DNA of 64,000 bases, from positions 12,812,524-12,876,523 of the forward strand of contig OX637343.1 of the NCBI GenBank assembly GCA_951799405.1. The letters run 5' to 3'. How positions within the stretch are numbered: position 1 is the first letter of the stretch; the number at the start of each line of letters is the position of its first letter. Source of the DNA: Agapetus fuscipes (lineage: Eukaryota; Arthropoda; Insecta; Trichoptera; Glossosomatidae). The position numbers and the translations under genes were made by a program. The notes under the pieces were generated by a model that did no database searches, was not told the DNA's origin, and was given only the letters and a program-made list of their open reading frames with translations. Shown piece by piece: positions 1 through 10,459 of this stretch.

Positions 1-360
1 TAACACTCAATGCACATTGTTTTACACTAAGAAACTTTATTTAATGTTATAGTAATTAGAAAGGATTTAGTATTAGCAAATGTATATAATAAAAAAAAAA
101 GTGATGTTTCATATAAATTTTTGGAGTTTTGAGAGATTTTCGGAGTTACATTTGTTTGGAACTAAAAACTAGACCAACTTGTCTTGTCGATTTAGACTTA
201 CAAGGAATACATTATTACTGTTTTATTTAAGTAGGGTACTTAGAAAGGCTTTAGTAATGGTAACTATGGATACTCACTACAAATAATAATTTAAAAATTA
301 ATTACATCATCATTTATTTCCAATTTTGTTACACATACTTCTTTAACTTACTTTTAATAT
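1..360. other. AT-rich sequence without a recognised gene
   Basis: No coding frame, repeat family or RNA gene is recognised. It lies just past the stop codon of the minus-strand gene that ends near 367, so it probably contains that gene's 3' flank. Confidence 0.4.
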
Positions 361-366
361 ACCTAC

Positions 367-1750
367 TTAATCAGAATCTTCTCCATTTTGTTCATTACAT
401 GGTAAATTGTCATAGAATTCCCAGTAAGACCTAGGAATTGAACCAGCCTTGCATAAGGAGAGCAGATCTTTCTTTTTTGCTGCCGAGATACCCGGTGGAC
501 GTTGATAAGCCGGCTGAAGGGTTGGCTCCGCTTGCGTTCTCCTTGATCTGCGATGAACGTCAATTTTTTTAAACTCTTCATTAAAGAAGGAATTTTTATA
601 GAAAATTATGTTAGGTGCTGTTTTTTCCACTTTCACAATATGGATGTCATTCCACTTTACTGCCTCACCATCTTCATTTTTTATGAAATTGTCATTTTTC
701 TTAACTAACGCCTTAATATTAAAAAAAGTCAACGATTTCATTGGTCCTGTATGGATTTCCATTTTTCTTTGCCAAGCTTATTATAGGTAGAAGTTGAGTT
801 GGTACAAATAGGGGCCCTGCTTTGAGAGCCCTCTTTTTTTCTTTTTCTATCATGGCATGCATCGAGTCACCTTCGTTTTGTGAATGGCCCACGATGAAAA
901 ATTTATGCGTAATAGAATCAATATCCATGTTTCGAACGCAGAATAGATACAATGCCATTATAAATTTATTTTTATTTTGGCCCGGACAATTATCGGAGTA
1001 GAAGATAACTTTTTTGTTAGTGCTCTCCTTAAGGTAAAGATAAAGGCAGCTGCCAATTTCATTTACACCTCGACGGGCAATCCCTTCGTGCCAAAAATAG
1101 CTGTATCCTTGTTTTTCTTTAATATCAAATAAAGTAAAATTAAAACAGGATAGTCTACGTTTATAGAAGAAATCATTTCTACTTCCCTCTGGTACTGTAA
1201 TTACAGCTTGCAGATCGAAGCAACTAACAGTAGTATGTTGAGAGGAATTTCTGACATCGTTTTCTTTCTCGATCCGACTCTTTTCCTTTTCGTGTATGTG
1301 TAAATTAAATTCATCTTGTTTTTCCAATTTTTCTGTAGCACTCATATTTTCATAGTTTTGACATGTACAACATGCATCCTTCTTCGGTTTATAGAAAGAA
1401 ATGTTGTACTCTGTATTAAATAACGTTTCATACATGTGTTTTTTTAAAGGTGGACTATCATTTTCTGTGCATTTAATCAAGTACTGTCGATACATCTCCG
1501 ATAATGTTAAATTGCCCTGTATATACTGTTTTTCAGTTCGAGCTCTGCAATAGTGAGCTTCCATCACCGGAAAAGCTTCTATGTGTTTGCGGGCAAATTT
1601 TTTTACATCCTCATCAATCCTTGCCCTTCCAGCATTAGGATAACCACCTCTTTTATCCTTCTCAACAAACCCTTCACTTGTCTTTTTTTTTGGGCCGTTA
1701 TAATAACGTCGCTGCTTATGTCCAATGTATTTATGAAATATGTTTTGCAC
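367..1750 (-). CDS. C-terminal GQNKN/GHS transposase-like domain (DUF7869-like), frame-broken
   Basis: Frame 719-1750 holds the catalytic-looking core: a CCTC pair, then SCFDLQ, a YSDNCPGQNKNK motif, and a VGHSQNEGDSMHAMIE motif. The spacing resembles an RNase H-fold DDE/DDD transposase, with the Asp of FDLQ, the Asp of SDN and the acidic residue after GHS as candidate metal ligands. Frame 367-762 continues the protein (KKKDLLSLCKAGSIP, SYWEFYDNLPCN), which matches the usual family C-terminus. The two frames meet near 740-760 at an AAAGAAAAA tract and are one base out of phase. I believe this is the DUF7869 family, but no search was possible. The breaks are either real inactivation or consensus errors. 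Three related loci occur at 5.6-6.0, 8.3-12.9 and 30.4-30.9 kb. Confidence 0.6.
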
Positions 1751-2460
1751 ACCCTTATGTTAATATCAGATACATTGAAGTAATATGCAAAATTGTTTGA
1801 TCGAGTACTACCCGGCTTCTTCACGGCATATTTAGGTACAACGGGCTGCATATGTCCGACCAGGAAGTCTCGTTGTCGGTTGACATCACCTAGTTTCCAG
1901 TAGCATTTGTGTATTTCCTGTCGTGTTTCATTGTCTATTTTGGTGGGACACTTCAGGCGACATTTTTCACTGCAGGTATTCTGTACTTTTCTTTTGGGAA
2001 TTTCTTTTCCACGCGAGTTTATGTATGCTTCTCCGAGATTGCGATTATTTTTATTTTTAGTCCAGTTATTTGGGTTGCGTAATCTCTTTCGAGTTTTGGG
2101 TTTCTCTTCATTCGTTTGAGCTGGTGTATTATTTTGAACTGTCGGCTGTGGTGGAGACGGCGGTTGTGGGGGAATTAGTGATTGCGGTAGAAGCGGCGAT
2201 GGTGAAGGACTGTTTGAAATTTCATCACTCGACGATTCAGGAATACATACATTTGATGAACAACCGACAGGCTGTGGTGGGGACGGTGGTTGTGTGGGAA
2301 TTAGCAGTTGCGGGTGAAGCGGCGATGGTGAAGGACTGTTTGAAATTTCATCACTCGACGTTTCAGGAATATATACATTTGATGGACCAACTGAAAAATC
2401 TGTATCACTGCTTGAATCCATGTCTGAGTTTTGCTGAGGTGCCCTCTCTAATGAAGGACC
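1690..2460 (-). CDS. Ser/Pro-rich and Cys-rich N-terminal exon of the GQNKN-family gene
   Basis: The exon opens after an ATTACAG acceptor at 2461. It starts with a Ser/Pro/Gln-rich region made of two near-identical repeats (each with an SSDEISNSPSPSPL motif and a polyproline-like stretch). A basic KTRKRLRNPNNWTKNKN block follows, then C-x3-C-x3-C cysteines (CSEKCRLKC), then the YW-LGD-RQRDF-V-GH motif and VCKTYF-NTL-IS. This order is typical of a widespread arthropod and cnidarian family that precedes a GQNKN domain. The frame is lost at a run of nine T (1683-1691); one extra base would carry it straight into the downstream frame. The cysteines suggest a zinc-binding, perhaps DNA-binding, module. 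This is inference. Confidence 0.6.
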
Positions 2461-2583
2461 CTGTAATTAAAATGATAATAATTAACATTACCTACTAATT
2501 TATATTTGCCATTATGCAGTGAAAGATATAAAATTGTTATGAAACAGACTACACATTAATAATGTAATTTTGGAAAGCTGCTA

Positions 2584-2866
2584 CGGGGTAGCTGACCTCT
2601 TTAGGGTAGCGACTGCGCGAGAGCAAGATGCTATCGCACTCGCTCAGTCGCTATAGATCAATCGTGACAGTGGATGAATCCATCGTAGCTATGCTGACTA
2701 TATAGTGTCATGGTTTTCTCGCGACGTTTTCCTTCATTGAACGAAACTGTTCATTAACAGATATCAATATACCCATGAGAGGAAATACCCGCAAATGTAC
2801 ATACATTTGCAGCACTAGCACTGGCAGCTAGCACTGCCACATGCCAGTGCTAGCATTCGAAACCAT
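2584..2866. repeat. Palindromic patches (MITE-like remnants)
   Basis: TAGCGACTGCGCGAGAG near 2615 is followed about 40 bases later by an imperfect inverted copy ending CAGTCGCTA. Near 2810-2860 GCTAGCACTGCCACATGCCAG and flanking GCACTAGCACTGGCA form a strong hairpin. They fall inside or next to the intron before the 2460 exon. No transposase or target duplication is seen. Confidence 0.3.
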
Positions 2867-2963
2867 ATCTCTCGACCACGAATCTGAATGCCATGAAACT
2901 ATGTCCATAACAACCTATTCTCTTTGCTTAGCTCATCAACAGTTTAAAAGTTAAAAGTATTAC

Positions 2964-4025
2964 CGGGATAACATTTTTTAATTCTGTATAAATTCGCTCA
3001 GGCATCGTTGCTGACATAAGACACTGATTTTGCATCTCCGAGTAGCATTTGTCATCAAGGGAGCGCTCATTTATGAAGAAACCCTCTTCTAGACAGGTAT
3101 GCTCATTTATTTCTGACCCAGGATACTGTAATAAAAAAAATCATAAAATAAAATTGCCATTGCACTAACAAGATGATTGGACAAGCATGGACGGAGTACA
3201 TTTTAGTGTTTAGAAAGAAATCTGCGAAAGTGTTCCAGGGTCATGAGGAGTTTCATTCACCATTATCTCTGCCTCTCCCTATAGTGATCCTCAGGCTTGA
3301 GTTAGTATATAATAATGCCTATTATTTTTAAAGTCGTATCACTCAAATAAAATCCATGTAATTAATTGTCATAAAATCATTACATTGTCTATGGCAGGCT
3401 ATAATATTACCTGGGTAATATTGTCTGTATCAGTATGGGTACGCTCGGAGATCTTCAGGTGTGATGTAGAACCTAGTACTTCCTTTACAGATGAACGCTC
3501 ATTTGTACCCCCAAGTAGTGTCGGTGACATAGAACCCTACAACACAAACACAATTGATGTAAAAATAGAAAAAAATGGAAATATACTCACGTCTTTTTAT
3601 CTCGAAACGGATAGCCAGAGGCATCGATCATTATTTCTATGCGATGCATTTCATACGAGCACTCAAACCCACATTTCATCTATAAGACATTAGTTAGACC
3701 AAACTTGAACATGGATGCATTATAATATTATTCTTCCCATTATTAAACAAATAACTTCTAGTAATATTTTATTATTATCCTAGTTTATTTATTTTTACAT
3801 AGGAATATAACTCAATTGGCTAGCTCGTATCAAGATACTTTATTTCGTAATGCAAATTGCCATAGAACTCTTGAATTTACGTTGTTATTTAGGTAAAAAG
3901 TTCATAACCTATAACAAAAAACAAATCATGCTTACCTCTTCGTTAGCTGCAGAACTTTCACGAACCATTGTTAACAAGTATTCAGTTCTTCCCATTTTAT
4001 GTTTTCTCCAGTCGGGCACATACAT
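2964..4025 (-). CDS. 5' exons of a spliced GQNKN/GHS-family (DUF7869-like) gene
   Basis: Three minus-strand open segments have good splice signals and phase-0 borders. They are 4025-3936 (ATG in an ACAAAATG context, 30 codons, then GAG|GTAAGC), 3536-3411 (42 codons after TTGTAG, then CAG|GTAATA) and 3125-2964 (54 codons after ACAG, then CCG|GTAATA). All join in frame to the exon starting at 2460. The products are polar and low in complexity; the last two share a loose NERS-type motif, which suggests duplicated exons. A further open stretch near 3600-3690 has an acceptor and a GTGAGT donor but the wrong phase, so it may be an alternative or decoy exon. The function of this N-terminal part is unknown. 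Exon calls rest on splice signals and phase only. Confidence 0.5.
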
Positions 4026-4040
4026 TTTGTCCTAGAAGCG

Positions 4041-4640
4041 CTGATTTCAAATAAAAACAGGAAAACATAACCTCAAAACGGCGCGAAAGCATGAGCAGAC
4101 ACTGGCAGGTGAGACCGAACTGACGATGTTGCCAGTTCCAAACACCGACATGTCATGTTAAAGGTCTATGGAATGAGGTAGATTAGTGCAAAATAACTTC
4201 CAAACCCCGTTAACTCGAGTTATTGTAGTATCGAACGGACAAATATGTTTCGAAATTATATTTCTAAAGTAATTTATGTGCTGTAATTTTTTTTTTTCTT
4301 GACATTACGGCTTGTAGGTCTTTGGAACTGGTAGATATCATCATTTCACACATTTCCTCATACATAACTCAATACCGTAAAATTTCAGACTTGCATTAGT
4401 TTGGAACTGGTGTATCGATATGCAAACAGTGAAATACGATGAAATGTTTTGACATATGTCAGTATGAAACCAGCGCTCAAGCGCTGGTTAATACACCTGT
4501 CGACCTTACAAGCGCTAGTATTTAGAGAGCCCTAGCGCTGCTTTTACCCTTAGTATTGTTTCTGAAACGAATTTCGCCAATCTGACAGCTAGCGCGCCCT
4601 ATGGTAAGTGCTAGTAGGATTCATGAATACGGGGGTATAA
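4041..4640. other. Upstream flank of the first GQNKN gene, no gene seen
   Basis: No credible coding frame. The part nearest 4041 would hold the promoter if exon 4025-3936 is the first coding exon, but no TATA or initiator is convincing. GCGCTAGC-like short inverted words recur between 4470 and 4620. Confidence 0.3.
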
Positions 4641-4644
4641 GATG

Positions 4645-4800
4645 CTTTGTCAAAGGCTTTCGAAAAGTCTGTAAATCCCATCAACTTGCTGGCGATTAGA
4701 AAGAGCCTTTGATATGCAATGTTCATATATCAGCAAGTTTGATAGTGCAGATCTTTTGGAATGAAGCCATGTTGCTGAGATGATAGGGATCTAGTGAATA
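4645..4800 (-). pseudogene. Relic of a non-LTR reverse transcriptase
   Basis: The minus strand reads FTRSLSSQQHGFIPK and then, after one frame change, SNRQQVDGIY and TDFSKAFDKASY. QHGF followed by DFSKAFDK is the palm region just before and including the first catalytic Asp block of Jockey/R4-type reverse transcriptases. At least two frame changes occur in about 150 bases, so this is a short dead fragment. No element ends are visible. Confidence 0.6.
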
Positions 4801-4809
4801 AAAGACCAG

Positions 4810-5560
4810 TTTTTGAGAGCATTAATTTTTTTTTAAGTTTAGGTATGTCTGATAAACTATTGGATGATAACCACTGGTTGAATGTACTTATGTCTGCAGA
4901 TGGATCAGGAAATTTAAGCAAAATTGTAGAATCATCTCCTGAAACATTATTTAAAAGCAGTGTGTTGATGGGTGCAAACTGTTTGAAGCATGCTATTAAA
5001 AAACATGACTAAGCTGCACTGGATGTTTGCAATTATTTGTCAGTTTTCTTTTTGGTATATGTTCTCAGGTAATGGGTTAGCCTTGCGTCAATCTTATCAA
5101 TTCGGAAATCAATGGAGGTTTCGCTGCTCCCTTAGTGAAGGTTCTCATGTTGATGATGATGATGATGATTTATAGAGCGCCGTTTCTCGTGACTACTGTC
5201 ACAAGGGCACTCACATTTGGAAAAGAGGCAAACACCAAAACAACAAAATCATGTCTGACACTGGTGGTGAAAATGAAACTCAGGAACCACAAGCGTTCCA
5301 CAAAATAAGCTGTCGACAAAACCATATTTCTTTAATTTATATTTCATTAAATTTATGTCACTTGAAAAAGTATAAACATTTATTGAAACTTACTTTGTTT
5401 TCCACAGCCTTTTATGGAGCATTCATTTCTTGCAAACCTTTTTAAATGGAGGAAAATGAAATATTTGTTGATTATAAAAAATGATGAAGCCAATAGTTAT
5501 TATAACTACTAAATAAAATACACAATTGTTAAGAAAAGTTAATGATTTTTAAATTGAAAT
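4810..5560. other. No recognised gene; short GAT microsatellite
   Basis: The open frames are short and have no recognisable motif. A (GAT)n run of about 20 bases lies at 5151-5171. Confidence 0.4.
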
Positions 5561-5574
5561 AATGTCAAAAATCG

Positions 5575-6037
5575 CCTGTCACATGCCTTCTCGTTTTGTT
5601 TATTTTCGTTTTGCATTTTAGCTTACATTTGTCGCCACATGATGGACGGAGCAATTTGTTTTGTTGGGTTTGATAAAGAAACATACGCTTTTCCTGTATT
5701 CCGCAATGTCTTGGCGATCTTGGATTTCCAGCCAGCAGGGTTTCGTCCTCTTTTCTTTGTTAACTTGGGATCACTTGCTGTGTGAGCAGTGTCAGTGGCA
5801 GCAGATGTTGAGGGTATATCCATTGGAGTTGAGCCAAAATCAACTAGAGTATCGACTGCAGAAAGACCTGGTCTATTAGATTCATTATCAGATGAACTGC
5901 TTGAGGTACTAGAGCTTGATGATGATGAGCTAGACTCTGATGAGGAGCTCGAGGTGGAAGAGGCAGATATTCTTCTGGGAATTACAAGGGGTTGCATTTT
6001 TTATTTGGCAAGCAAAGACCCACAGTGGGATCCATAT
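5575..6037 (-). pseudogene. N-terminal exon fragment of a second GQNKN-family gene
   Basis: A TTTCAG acceptor at 6038 precedes ATG at 6035. The first codons read MDPTVGLCLPNKK, then the frame slips at a run of six T (5997-6002) into MQPLVIPRRIS, a long serine tract, KKRGRNPAGWKSKIAK and NTGKAYVS. A second slip near 5640 leads into SCGDKCKLKCKTKINKTRR. The basic RNP-W block followed by a Cys cluster is the same layout as the exon at 1690-2460. The segment stops at 5575 and no GQNKN core follows, so the copy is truncated. Its serine-rich leader differs from the first locus, so it is a paralogue and not a recent duplicate. Confidence 0.55.
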
Positions 6038-6225
6038 CTGAAACATCTATAATATTTTGGAGGTCTATTTGTGTGGTGGATTAAAAAGCCCAAAAAGTTA
6101 TATATTTTGATTTAATGCAGTAATGTTTTAAGTCAAAGTTAGGTTCAATAATTGTGTCGGTTAACATCAAAAGTGGATATATCCAGACAAAGCATTTTTT
6201 CACAAAGAACACTTGAAGCGCCTAG

Positions 6226-7881
6226 TTGCAAAATCCCCTAAAATGATTTGTTCATGATTTTATTTATTTATTTATTTATTCATTCGTTAACGGCACATTG
6301 TGCCTTTTACATGTATACATAAATAGAAATAAAAAACATTACAAACATAATAGTATCAAAATAAAACAGATTACTACAAAATAAAGCTTACTACAAGATT
6401 ACTACAGAATAAAAGTAGAAGATCTTTATGCAAAAAGTACGAAGACGAAGAGAAAAACATAAGAGAGAAAAGAAAGAAGAAAAACATAAGAGCAATGAGC
6501 ATATAGCATATAGAGCAATAAGAGCATAATCAAGTAATAATATTAAAACTTAGGTAAAATAAAAGAACGCACAGATGAGGGTAAACAAAAATTGAAATAC
6601 ATTGCAAAAAAGTTAACAAAATAAGTAGAAAATAAAAACAAAGATAAAACAAAAAACAATAGCAAGGTCCTATATTAAAGTAACAAAAATAAACTAGAAA
6701 TTGGATAAAACTAGAGTAAACAATAGTACAGTACAATATTATATGAGATGCAACTCTACAATAATTATTATGTACTTATTATGTACCATGGGAGTTGAAG
6801 TACTTAATTAAATTATATTTGTATGTTTCAGGATTTGTATGAGTGTCAGAATCTATTTCATTGTATATATTACCCAAACGTTGAATACGTATTAGTGGGC
6901 TGTAGAAGTGTGTTGGTATATGTGGTATGTGTGGATACAGTGCGATAAGGAACTAAGTTGCGGGTAATAAATGAAGGGATGGAGAAATTCAGTACGGAAA
7001 GTAGGATTGGTGAATCAATTAAGGAGTGTTTAATTTTAAAAAGCACAATGAGGTCATTGATTAAACGCCTATCAGTGAGACTATTAAGATTCAAAATACT
7101 AAGTAAATATTGTGCATTAAATTCAGAGACAGGAATTCTTAATTTGAAATTAATAATTTTTAAAAATTTAAGTTGAATGCGCTCAATGGCTTTTATATGA
7201 CAGGCATAATAGGGTGACCATACGGGGGAACAATATTCCATGGAGCTTCTAACTAGTGACATGTAAAGCGTTTTAATACTATGAATATTATTGAAGTCCT
7301 TGGTTGTTCTTGCTACAAAACCCAACATTTTCATTCCCTTACCCGCAACATAGTTTATATGATTTATAAACGATAATTTGTGATCAAATAAAACACCTAA
7401 GTCAGAAATAACCAAAACACTATTTAACTTTTGTTGACCTATGAAATAATCATGCAAACAGGGATTTTTAATTTTATAAAATCTCATTATTTGGCATTTA
7501 GAAATGTTCAGGTTTAGGTTATTGAAGTGACACCAGTCAACTAGTTTATCTAATGATGATTGAAGTTTAAGACTATCATCATTTGATTCTATCACTCTAA
7601 AAAATTTGACATCATCCGCAAAAAGAAGAACATGACAGTCGAGGAAAATATTAGCAATATCGTCTAAAAATTTTTGATTTGAGATATTCAGCTTTTATTA
7701 ATATCAATTGAAGATATGCCTCCGAATTGATTGTAAATATTTATAAAAAATATCAGGAACATGAGGAATTTCAATTTGAATTACTTTTTTGTGTTGAAAT
7801 TACCAAAATTTTATTAAAAATAAGTAAAATTTCATTATGGAGGATTTTGCAAATCACATTTGATTTTAGGGGTTTTTGCAA
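6226..7881. mobile_element. Possible TIR-bounded DNA element enclosing a LINE
   Basis: TTGCAAAATCCCCTAAAAT at 6226 and its inverted copy at 7863-7881 (ATTTTAGGGGTTTTTGCAA) match at 18 of 19 positions. Between them sits the LINE at 6256-7690. This looks like a small inverted-repeat element later split by the LINE. No target duplication was found. Confidence 0.3.
6256..7690 (-). mobile_element. 5'-truncated CR1/Jockey-superfamily LINE
   Basis: The minus-strand coding part begins inside the reverse transcriptase. VLLFADDVKFFRV (catalytic Asp pair) is encoded near 7630, just upstream of the first Met. It continues through WCHFNNLNLNISKCQIMRF, ISDLGVLFDHKLSF, SLVRSSMEYCSPVWSP and a C-terminus ending near 6870, giving about 270 residues of the palm-thumb end. 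The 3' end is a TTTATTTA-type microsatellite at 6256-6285, followed inward by CGTTAACGGCAC. The same kind of tail closes the related copy at 21095. The 5' end is missing, the usual outcome of target-primed reverse transcription. Confidence 0.8.
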
Positions 7882-8265
7882 GTTACACACACAATTTTAG
7901 GGGGTTTTGAAACCAACAAGAAACTGGCAATTATAAAAGGGCTGGTTGCAGGGTGGATAATTCAGGCAAATGTTCCAAGGTAAATAAAAATATCAGTTAA
8001 TAATACAAAAGCTTTTCATTTTGTTATAGTTTAAATTTTTTGAGGAATTCAAAAACACTGTTTATTTTCACATGAATATATTTAAAAAGATTACAATCTT
8101 TAGAGTAAGTTACTAACGTTTTCGACCTAGAAGGTCATCATCCAATTTCATTTTATTTATACACCTAGGTAAAGTGAAAAATAAAAAATTGTAAGTAGGA
8201 ACTTAATAATATAAAAGTAGTATGTATATCAAAAATCAGACACATTTATAAATATTATATTATCC
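7882..8265. other. No recognised gene
   Basis: AT-rich sequence between the LINE-containing element and the C-terminal fragment of the third GQNKN gene. No motif was recognised. Confidence 0.4.
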
Positions 8266-8795
8266 TTAGATTAAAATTACTTCACATTGTTGATCCTCAC
8301 ACGATGTGTCGTCTGATAATAATTGATCATCTTGGGCTAAAGCCGTGTTCTCTATTGCTTTATAAAACGTGAGGCTGTTTAGCTCACGCCACTGCCCTCC
8401 ATAATGCTTTGTCAGTAGCTTATTAACGTCTGCTACTTTTAAAGGATTGGGTGGTAATCCAACTGGTATAGTTGTCGAATTGAGCATAGAGATTTTTGTA
8501 TTTTTTTTTGTAATACATTTTTTTGCCATCAATTCTGCTCTATAGGTCATTTCCCCTTGAATCAAAAAGTTGTAAGTTTTTGTTCTAGTTAGTATTAATC
8601 GTTTGCTTTTGTTCAAAGAAAAATGCCATGCTGTCGTTTGTTTAATGATATTTTTCGAATCATTTTTCCAGTTAAACACTGGTATGTCAGCTAAGTTTAT
8701 CACACTAGCATGCTCTGCCAGTAAATCCACGTAAGTATTTGGATCCACTATTTCTTCTATTCTTCTTATTCGTTTTTCAATCCTGGCAAACACCC
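8266..8795 (-). pseudogene. C-terminal segment of the third GQNKN-family gene
   Basis: The segment reads VFARIEKRIRRIEEI, then LLAEHASVINLADIPVFNW and a C-terminus rich in acidic residues (CEDQQCEVILI). VFA-IEK and the E-HA-I-NL-PV-DW block directly follow the GHSYxPPD motif in the related copy at 30438-30940. Here GHSYLPPD is about 1.3 kb away (near 10086), because RTE sequence was inserted between the two codon blocks. The insertion is flanked by the short direct repeat GATAG (8795 side and 10086 side). Without the insertion the reading frame would be continuous, so the break is insertional and not mutational decay. Confidence 0.6.
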
Positions 8796-8805
8796 TATCT
8801 ATAAA

Positions 8806-10085
8806 TCTATAATCTATAATCTAAGTTGCAAGGATATATTCATTTAAAGCTCTCAGATGTATGCCCACAAACCAACAAGTGTAGTTTGCGCTTACAAATG
8901 CTGAATGTGTACTTACAAATAAAATCCAAACCTCTAATCTAATCTAATCTAAGCTGCAAAGATATATATCATTTAAGTTTTATATTAAATGCATTCCCAC
9001 AAGCAGATATGTATAATTTCGCGCTAACACATGCCGCATGTGGACCTACAATATAAAAACCCAATCTCAAATGAACATAAGCCTTGCAACTCTTGCCGTC
9101 CTTCCCTGAAACAGAGGTGACATTGGCAAAGTGAACCAATTTTTACATTATGGGTGGTCAGCCGCATAACAACCTATAAGTCAAGGAACATACATGACAA
9201 ATTACATTTTTTAAAAACAATAAATCACAATATATACATGGACATAAAAAACTAAATCATAAAACCAATTTTACTTTAACAAACCTCAGCCGCCAACATC
9301 ACAGATCAACCGCCATTTCTTTCTATCCTTACATACTTCTTTCATTTCCTCCAGAGTCATAACCTTCTTCATACAAGCTCTTCTTTTATTATGACTCTGG
9401 ATATTCCATTCATTCGCAATTTCGGATATTTGGTCCATCCATACCTTTCTCGGTCTTCCTCTACCACGACATCCATCTATTCTACCAACATATACTTTCT
9501 TCGTCAGTCTTTCCTCATTCATTCTCTCCATATGCCCAAACCATCTTAACAAACTTCTTTTAATCTTCATCTTCCAAACCTCAAATGAACATAAGCCCCA
9601 CAACTTTTGCCGACCTTCCCTGAAACAGGGGTGACATTGGCAAAGTGAACCATTTTTTACAGTATGGGTGGTCAGCCTCATACCAACCTATAAGTCAAGG
9701 AATATGAATAATAAATTACATTTAAATATAAAAAAGAACAAAACCTTACAAAGAAATCTATACACAAAAAGTCGAAAATTTCCTATGCAAAAAATGTAGC
9801 AAATGAATACACCAACATTAGAAATCAACATTGCAGATTAGCCGCCACTTCTTCCTGTCCTTGCATACTTCTTTCATTTCATCCAGAGTCATAACCTTTT
9901 TCATACAAGTCCTCCTTTTATTATGACTCTGGATATCCCATTCATTCGCTATTTCAGAGATTTGATCCTTCCATACTTTTCTCGGTCTTCCTCTACCACG
10001 ACATCCATCTATTCTAGCAACATATACTTTCTTCGTCAATCTTTCATCACTCATTCTCTCCAAATGCCCGAACCATCTTAACATA
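8806..10085 (-). mobile_element. RTE retrotransposon insertion with internal tandem duplication
   Basis: On the minus strand the order is: RTE ORF C-terminus (10085-9821, [12 protein letters not shown] and [10 protein letters not shown] motifs, ending WRLICNVDF), the first half of the RTE 3' UTR (9714-9580), the same C-terminus again (9577-9288, LLRWFGHMERM, ending WRLICDVGG), a full 3' UTR (9187-8938) and a second partial 3' UTR (8930-8806). The last part ends in AGATTATAGATT repeats, the microsatellite tail of the intact element at 25338-28987. Outer borders share GATAG, which suggests one insertion event or in-place duplication afterwards, not three separate insertions. Confidence 0.7.
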
Positions 10086-10456
10086 CTATCTGGTGGCAAA
10101 TAGCTGTGCCCTACTACTGGGAAAAATAATTCAATTTTTTTAATATGTCTTGGAGCATTATTAACCAGCCATTTTCCCAGCATAGCTATCATGGCTGTAT
10201 TTTTATTTTGTCCTCCACAGCCGTCACATACCAGTTTTAAGCCTTCTATATTTTGGGTAAAATTAATGTTGCATAAACGATGATATACTGCGCTCGCAAT
10301 TTCGTTCGATCCTTTTGATCGTTTTGTTTCGTCCCAGTAGTACGCAAAAACATTTTCTGTGGTTAGTGTTGACTTTGAACCACCCAATACTATTGTGAAA
10401 TTAAAAAAACTCCACTGCCTACTGAAGTACACGGACTGGTCAGGGAGTTTCGGCAA
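10086..10456 (-). pseudogene. GQNKN core of the third family gene
   Basis: The segment reads PKLPDQSVYFSRQWSFFNF, a FAYYWDETKRSKGSNEIAS block, VCDGCGGQNKNTAMI, and VVGHSYLPPDS. This is the catalytic-looking core, with D-G-C-GQNKN in place of the SDNCPGQNKN of the first locus, so the two belong to different subfamilies. Upstream (12600) the Penelope-like element separates it from SFDCQ, and downstream the RTE insertion separates it from VFARIEK. Confidence 0.65.
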
Positions 10457-10459
10457 AAG

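Noticed and set aside
1603..1750. Intron or programmed frameshift joining the two GQNKN frames
   Set aside because: The frames overlap and switch at a nine-T run; no splice pair fits, and similar slips in unrelated ORFs point to indels.
3600..3690. Additional coding exon of the first GQNKN gene
   Set aside because: It has an acceptor and GTGAGT donor, but the phase would put a stop in the next exon; left as a possible alternative exon only.
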